From assembly GCF_030867095.1 (NCBI RefSeq), contig NC_081836.1:30268338-30332337 (forward strand): a stretch of DNA of 64,000 nucleotides, read 5' to 3'. This DNA comes from Alligator mississippiensis. Taxonomy: Eukaryota > Chordata > Crocodylia > Alligatoridae. Both the position numbers and the translations under genes were made by a program. Positions 22,876 to 35,700 of this stretch are shown here, piece by piece; position 1 is the stretch's first letter, and every line of letters starts with the position of its first letter. The notes under the pieces were generated by a model. The model saw only the letters and a program-made list of their open reading frames with translations. It did no database searches and had not been told where the DNA came from.

Positions 22876-25630
22876 GTGTGGTCTGCAGTGATTGCTCACC
22901 ACATTATCCAGTTAGCCCTTCTCCCCCAGGAGATGGAGGGTCGACCACAGTTGCCTTCCAGGACTGGGGAGGACTTGAGGACCTCCCATGCCATCCAGCC
23001 CAGGGGTTGGACCAAGGTGGTCAAGGGCCCCAAGGCCCACCGCACCAAGGCCCCCCCACCGCTGGAGCTTTGCATCAGGTATGAACCTCCTGCAGCGCCA
23101 GCAGAGCCTGCTAAGTTGCCAGCTCCTGCAGCCAACACAGGCTGACCAGGAGTTTGCCAGGGAATTGGCTGAGGCCGCGCGCTCCCAGTGAATGGCTGTC
23201 ATGGGAGACTTTAACTACATAGACATCTCGTGGGAGGAGCGCTCAGCCGAATCCAAGCGGTCACAAAGCTTTCTCTGGATGACCTCTATCTGACGCTGGA
23301 AGTCTACAGGCCGACGAGAGGCAAAGCGCTGCTCGACCTGGTACTGGCAACTGGGGATGACCTAATCAGTGACCTAATGATTGAAGGGAAGCTTGGTGAC
23401 AGTGACCACGAGCTGATCACCTTCACCATCCGCCGTAAAGCTGGCAAGTCAGTAATACAGAGGTCCTCAACTTCAGAAAAGATGACTTGGACAAGCTCAG
23501 GAGCCTTGTCAGTGAGGCCCTAAAGGGCCACAACCCAAGGAGAGGGGAGTTCAGGACGAGTGGTTGCTCCTCAAGGGAGTGATCCTGGATGAGCAAGCAA
23601 AGTCTATCCTGTCTCAGAGGAAAGGTAGCAAAAGGGCACAACAGCCCCCTTGGCTCTCCAGAAAACTAGTGGACCTCCTGAGTCTTAAAAGGAAGACCTA
23701 CAAAGGATGGAGGACTGGAACCACCACCAAGGAGGTGTACTCTGCACTGGTCCAGGCCTGCAGGGAGCAAACCAGAAAAGCCGAGGCTGTGATGGAACTC
23801 CAGTTAGCTACAAATATCAAGAACAATAAAAAGTCCTTTTTCAGATATGTGGGGAGCTGGAGGAAAAGCAAGGACAACATTGGAGCCTGCTAAACCAGAT
23901 GGGACAACTGATAACCGATGCCCAGGACAAAGCAAATTTTCTAAATGAGTACTTCGTGTCAGTTTTTCACCAGCCCTATGGGACGCCCCTGCCCACTGTG
24001 GGTCAGGGAGGCCCGGGTGAGGGAGATTCCCTACTATCCATCAAAGCTGACCTCATGAAGGAACACCTTGACAGGCTGAATACCTTCAAGTCATCCGACC
24101 CTGAAGGTTTATACCCAAGGGTACTCAAGGAGCTGGCAAGCATCATAGCTCAGCCCTTGGCACGGATCTTTTAGGACTCCCGGTGCTCTGGTGAAGTGCG
24201 TGAAGATTCGAAGAAGGCCAACGTGGTGACTATCTTCAAGAAAGGGAGGAAAGTGGATCCGGCAAACTACAGGCCCATCAGCCTGACCTCTATCCTGGGG
24301 AAGGTCTTGGAAAAGATTGTCAAAGAGCCCATCCTTAACAGGCTAGTTGATGGCAATATCCTGAGGGATAGCCAGCATGGGTTTGTTGCGGGTAGGTCTT
24401 GCTTGACCTATCTCATCTCCTTTTATGACCAGGTGACCTATCACCTGGACAAGGGGGAAGAGATTGATGGTGTATATCTTGACTTTAAAAAAGCCTTTAT
24501 CTGGTATCCCATGATCACCTCTTGGCAAAACTCGCTAACTGCGGCCTCAACCTCACCACGATCCACTGGCTGGGGAATTGGCTCCGCGGCAGGACCCAGA
24601 GGGTGGTGGTTGATGGAAGTCAATCGTCATGGTGCCCTGTGACCAGTGGGGTCCCTCAGGGCTCTGTCCTAGGGCCTATACTTTTTAACATCTTCATCAA
24701 TGATGTAGACATTGGTGTCAAAAGTGGGCTGGCCAAGTTTGCTGATGACACCAAACTCTGGGGTAAAGCATCCATACCTGAGGACAGGAGGGTGAGTCAG
24801 GCAGATCTTGAAAGGCTCATGAAATGGGCGGATGAGAACCTGATGGCGTTTAACACCGAAAATGCAAGGTTCTCCACCTTGGGAGGAAAAACCTGCCGCA
24901 TGCTTATAGGCTCGGCAGTGTTATGCTGGCTAGCACTATAGATGAAAGGGACTTGGGGGTCATGATTGATCACAATATGAACATGAGCCTTAGATGTGAT
25001 GATGCAGCTAGTAAAGCGAGCAAAACGCTGGTTTGCATCCATAGATACTTCTCAAGCAAATCGTGGGATGTCATTCTCCCATTGTACTCGCCCTTGGTGA
25101 GGCCACAGCTGGAGTACTGCGTCCAGTTTTGGGCCCCACAATTCAAAAAGGATGTGGAGAAGCTTGAGAGAGTGCAGAGGAGAGCCATGTGCATGATCAG
25201 AGGTCAGGAAAACAGACCTTATGATGAGAGGCTGAGAGCCATGGGAATCTTCAGCCTAGAAAAACGCAGGCTCAGGGGCGATCTGGTGGCCACCTATAAG
25301 TTTATTAGGGGTGTTCACCAGGATCTGGGCGAACATGTGTTCACCAGAGTGCCCCAAGGGATGACAAGGTCAAATGGTCACAAACTCCTCTGCGACCATT
25401 TCAGGCTGGACATAAGGAAGAACTTCTTTACTGTCCGAGCCCCCAAGGTTTGGAATAAACTGCTGCCGGAGGTGGTTCAAGCACCCACTTTGAACGCTTT
25501 CAAGACACATTTGGATGTTTATCTTGCTGGGATCCTATGATCCCTGCTGACTTCCTGCCTCTGGAGCAGGGGACTGGACTCAATGATCCTTCGGGGTCCC
25601 TTCCAGCCTGAATGTCTATGAAATCTTATC
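22876..25630 (+). mobile_element. CR1-type LINE, internally deleted and mutated
   Basis: This is the largest LINE copy in the window. A short 5' part (GWTKVVKGPKAHR, then PPPLELCIRYE at 22960-23090) resembles the C-terminal side of CR1 ORF1. It passes abruptly into the endonuclease domain, so the ORF2 start and most of the endonuclease N-terminal half are missing. ORF2 then continues to the 3' end. The 3' UTR is short: CTGGAGCAGGGGACTGGACTC, GGTCCCTTCCAGCC and ATGTCTATGAAATC, typical of CR1. CR1 elements move by target-primed reverse transcription and are usually 5'-truncated; this one is dead. Confidence 0.9.
23190..25540 (+). pseudogene. CR1 ORF2 remnant: endonuclease C-terminal half, linker and reverse transcriptase
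   Basis: The reading shifts between frames. Endonuclease motifs are MGDFNYIDISWEE at 23200 and LGDSDHELITF at 23391, the SDH triad residues being intact. The linker (23560-23890) is recognisable by QPPWLSRKLVDLL. Reverse transcriptase motifs follow: NYRPISLTSILGKVLEKI (24268), QHGFVAGRSC (24372), VYLDFKKAF (24472), SGVPQGSVLGPILFNIFIND (24648) and the catalytic FADDTKLWG (24741). The C-terminal part (24923-25540) has RDLGV, YCVQFWAP and FFTVRAPKVWN, ending in LAGIL and a stop. I count about six breaks: frameshifts near 23243, 23450, 24500 and 24900 and in-frame stops near 23892 and 24172. No activity is expected. Confidence 0.88.
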
Positions 25631-28600
25631 AAATGGCTGAAAATAAAGGGAGCAGCTGAACTGGAACTAGACACAACTAGTGACAAAAGTAGCCATAGAA
25701 AAGCCTCCATCAGCACAATGTCCTAGCCCCTGCTTTGGGCAGAGCATAGAGAAGAATGCAGGGTGTCCTTGGCTGCAGTATAAGTCTGCCATAGATTCCC
25801 ATCCAGAGACCTGAGCTCAATTTCTTTAGCTTTAGGAACACTGGCTGGTGCCTTTATCTTCCAGGTTTGAAGTCTAATGGCTGGCTCTGGTGAAGTCACA
25901 GGCAGGGCCTCTCTAGCCTACTGTTCTATCTAGGGAGCTGGGAAGCAGATGGTGGAGATCCCAAAATTTCTCCCATGCTGTGACCCAAGGTTACAACAGA
26001 GAGAAGCAGAGCCAGGAGGGTATGGCAAACTTGACATCACCTTTGGCTTATCACAACAGTTAGCTGCTCATCTCCTGTCTGCATTACACACCAGCAGGGC
26101 TCTGGTTTACAATGCAGAACTGCTGGCACTTCAGCATCTGCCCTTTTTGTGCTTTATTTTGCCTTAACAAATTAAATGGTGGTGTCCTGAGCCATGATTT
26201 TAATGGAATCAGGACCCATAATTACCAAGGGACTCTTATTTGTTGGCTCAGCATTTATGAGCAAATCAGCTACTGACTTGGAAAAAAATGTAGTTTCATT
26301 AATTTACTTTATTTTGAGTTTCCTGCTACTCAGGAGGTTATTTCTGAGCTTGAAGCTGGAAAGCCAGTCACTGTGCCTGAACAAGGCCTGTTCTACACCA
26401 TGCAGCTGAGCCCACTGACACTGGCTTATGTAGGGCTCTTCAGCACCTGAAACCCTGGCCTTGACCATTTGAGTGAGAGAAGGCACTGGGTGAGCCGATT
26501 CTATGAGGTCTGGGCACGCAGGCATCAGTGACAGATGTGGAAGCCAAACCTGAAGTTTGGGTGGCAAGTCACTCTGGTTTCAGCCAAGGTATGAAGTCAA
26601 ACCAGAGCCAGCTCTACTTTAATTATCATGGTCTGGCTTCAACCAGCTCCCCGTTGCTTGGAGCTGAGCGGAAATACAATATCTACACAGGGAGGTTAGA
26701 GAATCTTAATGAGATACAGTTAAACAGGTGGGACTTACCCCTGCAGACTTTGCTTGGGACATCATTTGCACATAACTGATGCATTTAAACACCTCTCTTG
26801 AAGACCTAGGGGAGCCACATTTAATTATGTACCTGACACCAGGCTTTACCCGCAAGGATAGAAGCCTGCCCTTTGGAGCTATGGGTCCTAGGAGGATTTC
26901 TGGGCAGGGAGTGCAGGGACTTGAGCAGTTGTGGGTCTCAGATTGTTTGGATGAGGCCTCCTCAGGAAGGTGGCAGTGTGCAGCATTGCCTATTTGTCAC
27001 CAGTTAGTGACTGGCTGACAGAGGGGGAAAAGCTGACTGCTGCTTTTACTGCCTTAAAGTTGCCATGGCCCATCCCAATTCAGCAGGGCCCTGTAGCCTG
27101 TGCTTAAGAACTACGCTTGCATGTATGTGCTCTGCTGGCCCAGACCACGCCTTCCCTGTGTGTTGCTTTCCCCATGGCAGACTGTCCTGCCAGCCAAGCC
27201 CCCTGCATTAAAACAAGCCCAAGCTGCTTTTTAGTCCATGTCCCCCCACACCACACCAGCACAAGGGAGAGCTACAAAGGATTTAACAAAGGCACCCTAG
27301 CCCATTCCCCCTTTCTGCTTGCTGCTGCCCTCATTCTACAAGCACTAAAGTTGAAAGCGCTCTTCAGGCTTCCTCCTCCCTCCATACACCTGCAGGCCCA
27401 AGACAACACAAGCAGGTTCTTAAATGCCACTGTTTCCTGCAGCGCATCTCCCTGTCCTCTGGAAATGTTAATGGCATCTTCTCCCCAGGCAGGCAGCAGT
27501 GATAAAAGTCACAGCCGAGCGAGTGCCTCCAGGGCCGACAGCACATGGCAGCAAGGAAAACACCTCTTATTTGGCTGGCTACATTATTTCTTTTTGCTTT
27601 TAAGTGGCAGAAGAGGCATGTGGAAGCCATCTGCATGCATGGAGAAAGATTTGCCCACAGTATATCATTCCATTGCAGGCTTCTGCAAGTTGGGGGGAGG
27701 CAAAACCCAACTCCTTGTGTGGGCAAATCAGGAAAGCACCCCTCAGCTCAATGGAGCAGCTAATTTATACCTACTGAGAATCTGGCCTTGCAAGTTTTGA
27801 AAACTCAACTCATGGTGACTCCAAAAGCATCCTGACCTCTGCTTGGGACACTCACTAGCTACCCAGGCCAAGGGACTTACCCCAAAAGCCAAAGATAGCT
27901 TTGAGAACTGCCTGCCTGCTCTCCTGCCCACACTACGTTTGAGGCAGGACTGCTCACCAGCCCTGCCTACAGAGGATCGGGGAGGGGGGGCTCAGTTCAG
28001 CACACCCCATCCAGCCCATGCTCCTGATCAGACCCCCGTCCTTTGCAGGTTGCGATTGCAGCCTGCAGTCTCTCTGGCACAGGAGTTTGTGGCCCTTCCC
28101 AGGCCACTGCAGTTTGATGCAGCTCTGGCAGGGTTTGTGCCATGGAAACCAGTTTCCTTCCCTGGCTCCCTCTACAATTGTAAAATCCCCATTTGCCACT
28201 CTCAGCAGCCCCTCCCCATCTCGGATTATCATTATTTGCTTTCCTTCAAACTAACAGGATCTCTTCCTCAGGCTGCTGTTCAATGGACATGCAACCTAGC
28301 TCATCTATTTTCTCCTCTTCTGCAATATGTGCAGTGAATTTGCAGCGACAATGCTGGAGCACATGTAAGCACAGCACAGTTCCACATGAAGAAGTTAAGT
28401 TTTCTTGGCCATTTCATGCATAACTACGCTACACACGACACTATGAGGCCAAAAGAAACATTTCAAGGACTCTCTCAAATCATCCTTGAAACGTTTCAAC
28501 ACTGACCTGAAGTTTTGGAAAGATCTTACTCATGATCATTCCACTTGGCAAAGTCTCATCCATACTGGAGCTACAGTCTACAAGTGGAGGAGAACTGCTG

Positions 28601-29261
28601 AGGCAGATCAGAAGCTCAAACAGCATAAATCTTGAAACAGCAGCACATCTACTTTTGATTGAACAACCCCAAGTGGCATCTCTTGCTCAGTGTGCCAGAC
28701 AGTTCAAAGCACAAATTGGCCTGATCAGCCACTCACGTGCTCACAGAAACCAAACCAACCAGTGATGTCATGGTCATCTTCCAATTCAAAGGACAAACAA
28801 CTACATGCTACACAGGAAAATGTGGCAGGGATGCAGTGACACAGCCTTCAGCTCCTGTCCTCAAAGCACACCATGGGGTAATGCTGGCTCTATTGAACAG
28901 GAAAGACATGCTCCAATTGGACTTCATGGAGCCAAGATTCAGGGCCTGCCTCCCTGAGTGCAAGAGACCTGATCCAAAGCCCTCTGGATCGAAGTTAGGC
29001 ATGGGAATTCTTTCACTTCAATGGGCTTTGATCAGGAAAATGGCGTGGCTCACTTCCACTTTTGTCACAGCACCAAAGGCAACTTTACAACATTTAAAGG
29101 GACAAGAGACTTGTTTACACTACATTTCACTTCCTTTCAAATTAAGAATCCAGGGAATCCCACAAATACCCCACAAATCTCCCACTCCCGCACCAGAAGT
29201 GTGCCACCCAGACAGCAGTAATGCGCGTTCTTGTGTTCCCCTGCTGGCTTTACAGCAGGAG
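25631..29261. other. Intergenic interval without recognised genes
   Basis: Contains a 227-codon open frame at 27117-27800 with no recognisable domain (see rejected items) and an ancient palindromic repeat at 28968-29036. A short inverted repeat, GAAACATTTCAAGGAC followed by TCCTTGAAACGTTTC, lies at 28455-28498. No exon or RNA gene is recognised. Confidence 0.45.
28968..29036. repeat. Ancient amniote palindromic repeat (CCTGATCCAAAGCCC family)
   Basis: CCTGATCCAAAGCCC at the left mirrors GGGCTTTGATCAGG at the right, and the middle ATGGGAATTCTTTCACTTCAATG is also self-complementary in part. The same consensus, with CATTGAAGTCAATGGG in the middle, is scattered in reptile and bird genomes from my recollection. 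A second copy lies at 46297-46369. Confidence 0.6.
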
Positions 29262-29269
29262 TCACTCAA

Positions 29270-30677
29270 TAGGCCTGTGCAAGTCGGCAGCGATCTGATC
29301 CGACTGCTTCGGATGGGCGCAATCCGATCCGGAGCTCCGGATCGGGTTTTAGCCTCGATCCAGCCAAAGTAGCTCCTAAGCCGTTTCGGAGATCCGGCTA
29401 TAGGGCCTAATGGGGAATCAATGAAATATCTGTTACTTTGTTGTTTTTTGTCCAATTTGGATGAAACTTGCAGAGATGGTAGTCTCTGCTGAGAACATGA
29501 AACATTCCAAGTTTCAAGAAGATCGGTGCAGGGGTTTGGGGGGAACTGTACCCCAAATTCTTGAAAGCCAATCTCACGTCTCGGCTGTGTGTTACAACAC
29601 AGGGGGTCAAAACTGCAGGGATGGTAGCTCGTACTGAGGCCACAAAGCCTGCCAAGTTTCAAGGAGATCGGTGCAGGGGTTTGGGGGAAACTGCACCCCA
29701 AGCTGCAGACAAGCAAAACAGCTGCAGGGATGGTGGCCCCTGCTGTGACGCCCGCCAGCTGTGGAGGAGATGGTGCAGGGGGTGTTCTGGGGCCCTGCAC
29801 CCCTAGCTGCTGACAGACAAAACTCGTGCCAAGACAGTGTCTGTCTTGGGGTAGTTGATTGTCTGTCTTGATTCTTTCCTCTCCTTAGCCTGGTTTTGTA
29901 GGTGCTAATTGATGCTCGTTAAGTAGTTATGTAGTAGCCAGGTCCTGTGTATTGAGTCCCTGAGTGAATCATGATTGATTGATTGGTAACTGGTAACACA
30001 GCACCGTAGCAGCCAGGCCTGCAGTAGTGTCTCCCCTCCCCGCACCGAGACAGACAGAGAGTCCCACAGCACCCATGGCACCGGTTTTGCTTGTCCGCAG
30101 CTTGAGGGGCAGTTCCCTCCAAACCCCTGCACCGATCTTCTTGAAACTTGGCAGGCTTTGTGGCCTCAGTAAGAGCTACTACCCCTGCAGTTTTGACCCC
30201 CCTGTTGTAACACATAGACGTGACAGTTTTGCTTTCAATAATTTGGGGTACAGTTGCCCCAAAACCCCTACACCGAACTTCTTGAAACTTGGTAGACTTT
30301 GTGGCCTCAGTAAGAGCCACCAACCTTGCAGTTTTCACCCGGCTATGTTCTAATGTCTAGACGTGACATGAGTTTTGCTTTCACGAATTTGGGGTGCAGT
30401 CCCCCCCCCCCAACCCCTGCACTGATATTCTTGAAACATGGCAGACTTCATGCTCTCTATAGAGTCTACCACTCTTGAAAATGTCATCCAGATCGGACAA
30501 AAAACAACAACGTTATAGATATTTTATTTTTTCCCCATTATACCCTACGGCCGGATTTCGGAGGAGGCTCCGAACCGCTTCGGGAAGCCGAACGAGGCAG
30601 CGCTTCGACCCGGACGTGCTGCTTCGCGCCCCCACGCTCTGGATTGGAAGCCCTGTCCCAAGCCTCGTACAGCCCTA
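29270..30677. mobile_element. Foldback hAT-like non-autonomous DNA transposon, copy C (largest, exact target duplication)
   Basis: The ends TAGGCCTGTGCAAG and GTACAGCCCTA are inverted. They are flanked by an exact 8-bp duplication, TCACTCAA, at 29262-29269 and 30678-30685. Next to each end is a TCCGGATC/CGGAGG-rich module instead of the GATTCGG module of copies A and B. The interior is built from units of roughly 110-140 bp containing CCAAGTTTCAAGAAGATCGG and GCAGGGGTTTGGGG: about three in one orientation (29450-29810), then about three reversed (30095-30490, as CCTGCACCGATCTTCTTGAAACTTGGCAGG). Between them is a unique spacer of about 240 bp. The whole could fold into a hairpin with tandemly repeated arms. 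No transposase frame; long frames inside are by-products of the repeats. Confidence 0.9.
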
Positions 30678-30722
30678 TCACTCAAGTCACTTTTTCTTGA
30701 GTTGGGATGGCTATAGATGAGG

Positions 30723-31248
30723 CTGTTGGAGTGAGAAGGGAACCAAAGTGTGAGGTTCGACCTAGAAACTACTATGCAAAGCCTAAGCAAAAGTGAATGT
30801 TATGTGACGAATGCCCATCTGCAATGATAAGGAGCAGACAGTCTTAGATAGAGGAAGCTTGAAAACAAAAACAGAATCAGAGGTACTGGGACAAAGAGCT
30901 CATTAAAATACTAAAAATCACACCCCTAGGTGGGGAAGATATATGCTAATGAAACATATATGTATGTTAATGAGATACATAGCTAAAACACAGGTATAGA
31001 GACATGCTCAGTAAAGAACTCCTTGCGTCACTCCTTTTTAGCCAATTAGCAAGCAAGGATGCTTATGAAGGTTCAAACCCTTGTATATAAGGGGCTTAGT
31101 ATTGCATATCTGGTGTGCTTGTTCAGTGAGATTATTCTGCTTGCACCTTTTATTGCTAGCAATAAATCTTTTTTATACTTTCACCCCTGGTATCTTTATT
31201 GGCCTTTGCATACCAGGCACGAACCCAGACTTGAGCTGGGGCCTAACA
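30723..31248 (+). mobile_element. Probable solo LTR of a retrovirus-like element (fossil)
   Basis: The segment begins TGTTGGAG and ends GGCCTAACA, a TG...CA inverted pair. It contains TATATAAGG at about 31084 and AATAAA at 31161, with a following T/GT-rich stretch, in the order expected of U3, R and U5 on the + strand. No internal coding region, primer site or second LTR is seen nearby. No clear target duplication was found, so the ends are provisional. The element is a remnant only. Age cannot be judged from a single LTR. Confidence 0.5.
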
Positions 31249-32514
31249 AAAGGAGGACAGAAAATTTCAACATCAACATTTTTTCATGGAGAAAAAAGCC
31301 TCCAACAAAATGAATCAGGAAAGCAGCAGGCTTTTCAAGAAGATGTTTCAAATAGTGGAGAGTATGCTGCACTGCCCTTGGTTGCTTTCATGTATATTAT
31401 GTTTTTGTTGTTCTTCCTAGTTGTGGTATTTATTTTTGTTTTTCCTTCTAATAAGAATAAAAAACCCAGTACTTGGCCAAAGAGTAATAACCCTGACTGC
31501 AGAAAAGGTACACGTTTCACTAACTTTGGCAATCAATGTGATTTTCTAAAAGCCAGAACCTTGGACCCAAGCTACATCCACAGTTAAGGAGTACAATTAG
31601 TTAGAGCTCATCATCCCAATAGTCCAAATGAACACATATGCGGAGGCATCATGAATCCTAAGAAGCTAAAGCTTCTCCCACAAATAGCTCCAGCCCCCTT
31701 TTGCTCATGTATACTCACTAACCCCTATAGCAGGCTGAGGCAATTGCATTCGGTTAACAATGGCAAGGTGAAACCCTATAAAGCAGCAGCTAATCTAATT
31801 ATAATTGAAGCTGCCTGATTCAAACTAATTAGCATGGGAGCTAAAGTTACTGCCCCAGAACTGGACATGGATCACAAACAAAAGATCTCCCATTGTGACA
31901 CACATGCAAGTATAAATACACCTGTGCACACACAGACCTACAATGGTACATGAATGAGAATGGCACAGAGATTATGGTTTTCATGGGTAAGGGTAAATCC
32001 CCTCAGCATAGCTTGAGAACAGGCATTCGTATGTGAAAGACCAGGGTTTAAATCCCTACACTGTCACATTCAGCATAGTGCTTGATCCCAAGCTATTCCC
32101 CATATAAATTTTCTCTTAGGCTATTGATGATTCAGGGATGGCATTCTCTTCCTCCCCTCTTCAATTCTGACTGTGAAAGAAAAAATTCCATTGTGAGCAT
32201 TTTTCTGACAGGAGTTGGGCTGGAGCAGGTTCATTCCCATGAAAAACTGTGATTCTGACTTGTTGGGATATTCTGACCGAAAATAGCATGTCAAAGTTCC
32301 AGCCCAGTTCCTACCAAAGTGCACATAGAGCCATGCATACATAAAGACACTCAAGTATGTGCCTGCCCCCATCACACAGGCACTGTGTGTACATCGATTG
32401 CTACCTAACCCATGGGCCAAGTGGCTCATGTGCCCGATCCACAGACTATTCAACACAAAAACTATAGCTCCAACTACTCCTACTGCAGCAGCTCCTATCT
32501 TTGTACTCTGGTGG
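31249..32514. other. Intergenic interval without recognised genes
   Basis: AT-rich sequence. A possible tRNA-like SINE relic lies near 32010-32090 (GGGTTTAAATCCC resembles a B box). No exon is recognised. Confidence 0.4.
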
Positions 32515-32732
32515 CTCAGAAGGCAATATTTTACAGTTAGGATGGCCAAAATCTGGAACCAATTTCCCAGGGAAGTGGTCCTCGCCCCTACTTTGGGCAA
32601 ATTCAAGAGGAGGTTGGATGATCACCTGTCTGGGGTCTTGTGAACCCAGCATTCATTCCTGCCTGTGGCAGGGGGTCAGGCTAGATGATCTGTTCAGGTC
32701 CCTCCTGACCCTAGCTACTATGATAGTATGGC
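32515..32732 (+). mobile_element. CR1 LINE 3' fragment
   Basis: Encodes the extreme C-terminus of CR1 ORF2, QYFTVRMAKIWNQFPREVV then LAPTLGKFKRRLDDHLSGVL and a stop near 32643. The 3' UTR has GTCAGGCTAGATGATC and TCCCTCCTGACCCTAGC. Strongly 5'-truncated, as is usual for CR1. Confidence 0.85.
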
Positions 32733-35700
32733 TACTGCCTCAGTGTGCTGGCTTAGAAGGTGGCTGTCATACACAGCTGTTCTCTTCTCCCAGTCTAGTG
32801 TACTTGGCGGGGGGCCTGTTGGTTGACTGAGGGAGCAAGTGGAGGAAAATCCATCTACGCGACAGATTGCATGTGATCACCAGTCTACTCTGCCTACATA
32901 ACCTTTGCCACTCTCTAGCTCTGGCACCTTCCAAGGCATTAATGAATTCAGTCTCACAGACTCTTGTAGCAATTCCATTTTATGGATGAGGGACCTGAGG
33001 CACAGGGAGACTGTGTGAATTGTCCAGGGCTGAACAATGAAGGTGAAGGAAAACAGCACCTGATCCCCACATCTCCTGTCCTGTGCCTTGAACACAAACA
33101 AGCTCATTCTTTCCCTCCAAACTACAGCTTTCTTTATACTCACCAGTGAAGAGAGATAGCAGAACCTGATACTGTCTTCTGAGGTGAAAGCAATTAAAAG
33201 CTAGAGAGGAAATAAATGAGATTCCAGGAAGAAGCATTTGCATTCTGTACAGATACATTCAACAGAAAAACTTGTATTTTTGAGCAACGTGATCAGTGTA
33301 ATTATCCCCAAGAGAAACCTTTGTGCTGTGCGTCACAAAAAAAAAAAAAGCAACAGAGAAATCTAGACCTTGACTATACAATCCCATAGCAACGGGTACT
33401 CAAGGTAAGGTCCACAAAGCAAAAGCAAATTGGGGTAGAGATTTAGAGATTAAATTACCCCTATGCTTTGGACTGAAGCACTAGACTCTATCATAGCATG
33501 CTCCATAATCAACTAGTTAGAGTTAGCTGTACATCACTTGAGTGGGGCCATGTCTCAATTAGCACAGTAAAAAGGGACAGGATTGCACCATCCAGGATGC
33601 ATATTTAAAGGATAATCTAGGGACAAAGCAGCACCTCTGTGGGGCTACAAACACACATTACAACTGTGAGAAACTTTAAGATCAAATTTCTGTTCCATCC
33701 CAGTGTGCATTTAGCAGAGAATGAGTCAATCATTCATTTAAAAGAAAAGAAATGATTCAATCATGCATTTACAAGAAAAGACCTTGGTCTTACCAGGCTC
33801 TTAAAATCTCAGTGATATTAAAAAAGAATTGGGAAATTTATGGTTTATGAGACCATCCAGAGGACATTAGAGAAAGCATAAATTTACAAGAGCTCTAAAC
33901 CTATATGCTCTGTCTCATAAACCAACCACTAATTTATGGGCAATTACTGTCCACAACATGGGTTTCTACCGCTTCTTCTAAAGCCTTTGGGACTCACTGT
34001 TGGCACTGAAAGGATCCAGGACTATAGTGTACAGCAAACCCCCTTCTACTAGGTGGGCCGTTTAAGCCACTGGGCGGACTGCCTGCTGTCTTGGACAGAG
34101 CAGGAGAGAGGGAGTGGGGAGTAGTGGTCACTGTGTGGATGACCTGACCTATTAGTCTCATGAATGCAGTTCAAATAGAGAGAGAGAGAAGTTATGCACA
34201 TTTTGAGACAGGGAACCAGGGCAGACAGGGTATATGTACAAGGGACATCGTTTGGCACTGTACCGCTCTTCCTGGGAATCAGGAAGCCCTGGAATTTCAT
34301 GAGCAGTGAAAGGATGCGAGTGCCATGATAGCCAGTCACTTGCCCCACAGTAGGTCAAAACCTTCTTCTGTGCCCTATCATGGAGGGGGGGCGGGCAGAA
34401 TTTACCAGTCAGGTCTCATCAGCAGTTGGCCCAGCCCCACTTGTTTTGTTACCTGCTGAAGCCACATGTGCTGTCCTCATCTAGAGAGTCGTAGTGCACA
34501 TCAAAGAGAAAGGAGTGCTGTCTTGTGACTCCCACGGGATGCAGGCTTCAGCACTTAACTGTGGTTGCCAAGAGACACAAGACAAAGGTTTTGTCCCCAG
34601 AGCCACAGAGAACAGTGCAGTGTGGAAGATTGTGCACTTCCTGTAACGATGGGAATGAGTGGGAGAAGCCCTGTACACCATTACAAGGTCAGACATCTCA
34701 GCACATGTAAGATCCCTGCATTGGCTCAATTCTCAAGTCCCATTGCACCAATTACATGGTACCCCATGGCCACTGTCCTCCCCTCCTGCAGCACAAACAT
34801 TCTCCAGTGGTCATGGCACATGTACTTCTCACCAGCATAGTTACCTTCTGCTCCATGGAGGCATACAGACCTAGCAACAGCAGCAGGCTAAGCATGTTGA
34901 AGGACCAGCCATTTACCTGAGCACAGAGTCTGCAAATGACTGAAAATCCGTCCATGTCTGGGATAAGAATGAGAACAATTGTCACTGAGCTCACTCGTTT
35001 GAATCCATCCCCTAGCTACACTATTTCCCTGCATTATTTTTCTTAAAACCACTTACACTTCAGTGGTGCCTAGAAACCAGCCAGGTTGGGATGCTGTTGT
35101 GGTACTCGATGTACTGCTAAAGACTAACTCTGCCTCAAAAAGCTATGTGGTCTGCAAATACCCAAAAGGTGATTTTAGGGATGGGGTGGAGTGCAGGGGT
35201 GGGCAGAGATGGTTTGTCTCCTAAGAGCAAACCCAGATTGCTGCCTTTAAGACAGCATTCATACTGATGAGAGCCTTCTAATACTTCAGCTCAACCAGCT
35301 CCAGTTTGCACAGCTTCAACATCAGGACTAGACACTCGGCTGGTAAGTGCCTATGTGAGGAGATAGCATGGGTAAGAATCCAAGGGTGAATTCTGCCCCT
35401 GTGGAGAGGGCTAGCCCTAGCCTAGCTCCTTACATCATCACCTGAGTTCTCAAAAGCTGGCTTACATCATCTTGGTCTGTCAGTCTGCACAGGGCAAATT
35501 CCAGGTGCTGGGGAAGTTTTGTAGGACAGGAGAGCAGAGGAGAAGTCAGATTTCCTTTTGAGACCGATGTTTAACTGCATGTCACTGTCCTGATCAACCA
35601 AGATTGCATGGAGAGGATGAGACCAGTGGTCTCTCCTTGCCTTGAACACTGAGAAAACATGGTGGGTGCACTCTATCTCCCCCTCACAGGATCAGACATC

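Noticed and set aside
27117-27800. 227-codon open frame on the plus strand
   Set aside because: Long for chance, but no recognisable domain, no consistent composition, and no splice or promoter signals. In 64 kb on two strands one frame of this size is not surprising.
28737-29372. 211-codon open frame
   Set aside because: It runs across an ancient palindromic repeat and into the left end of the hAT element at 29270, so it is a chance frame.
29120-29800. 226-codon minus-strand frame
   Set aside because: It lies mostly within the tandem arms of the hAT foldback element; the repeated residues come from repeated DNA.
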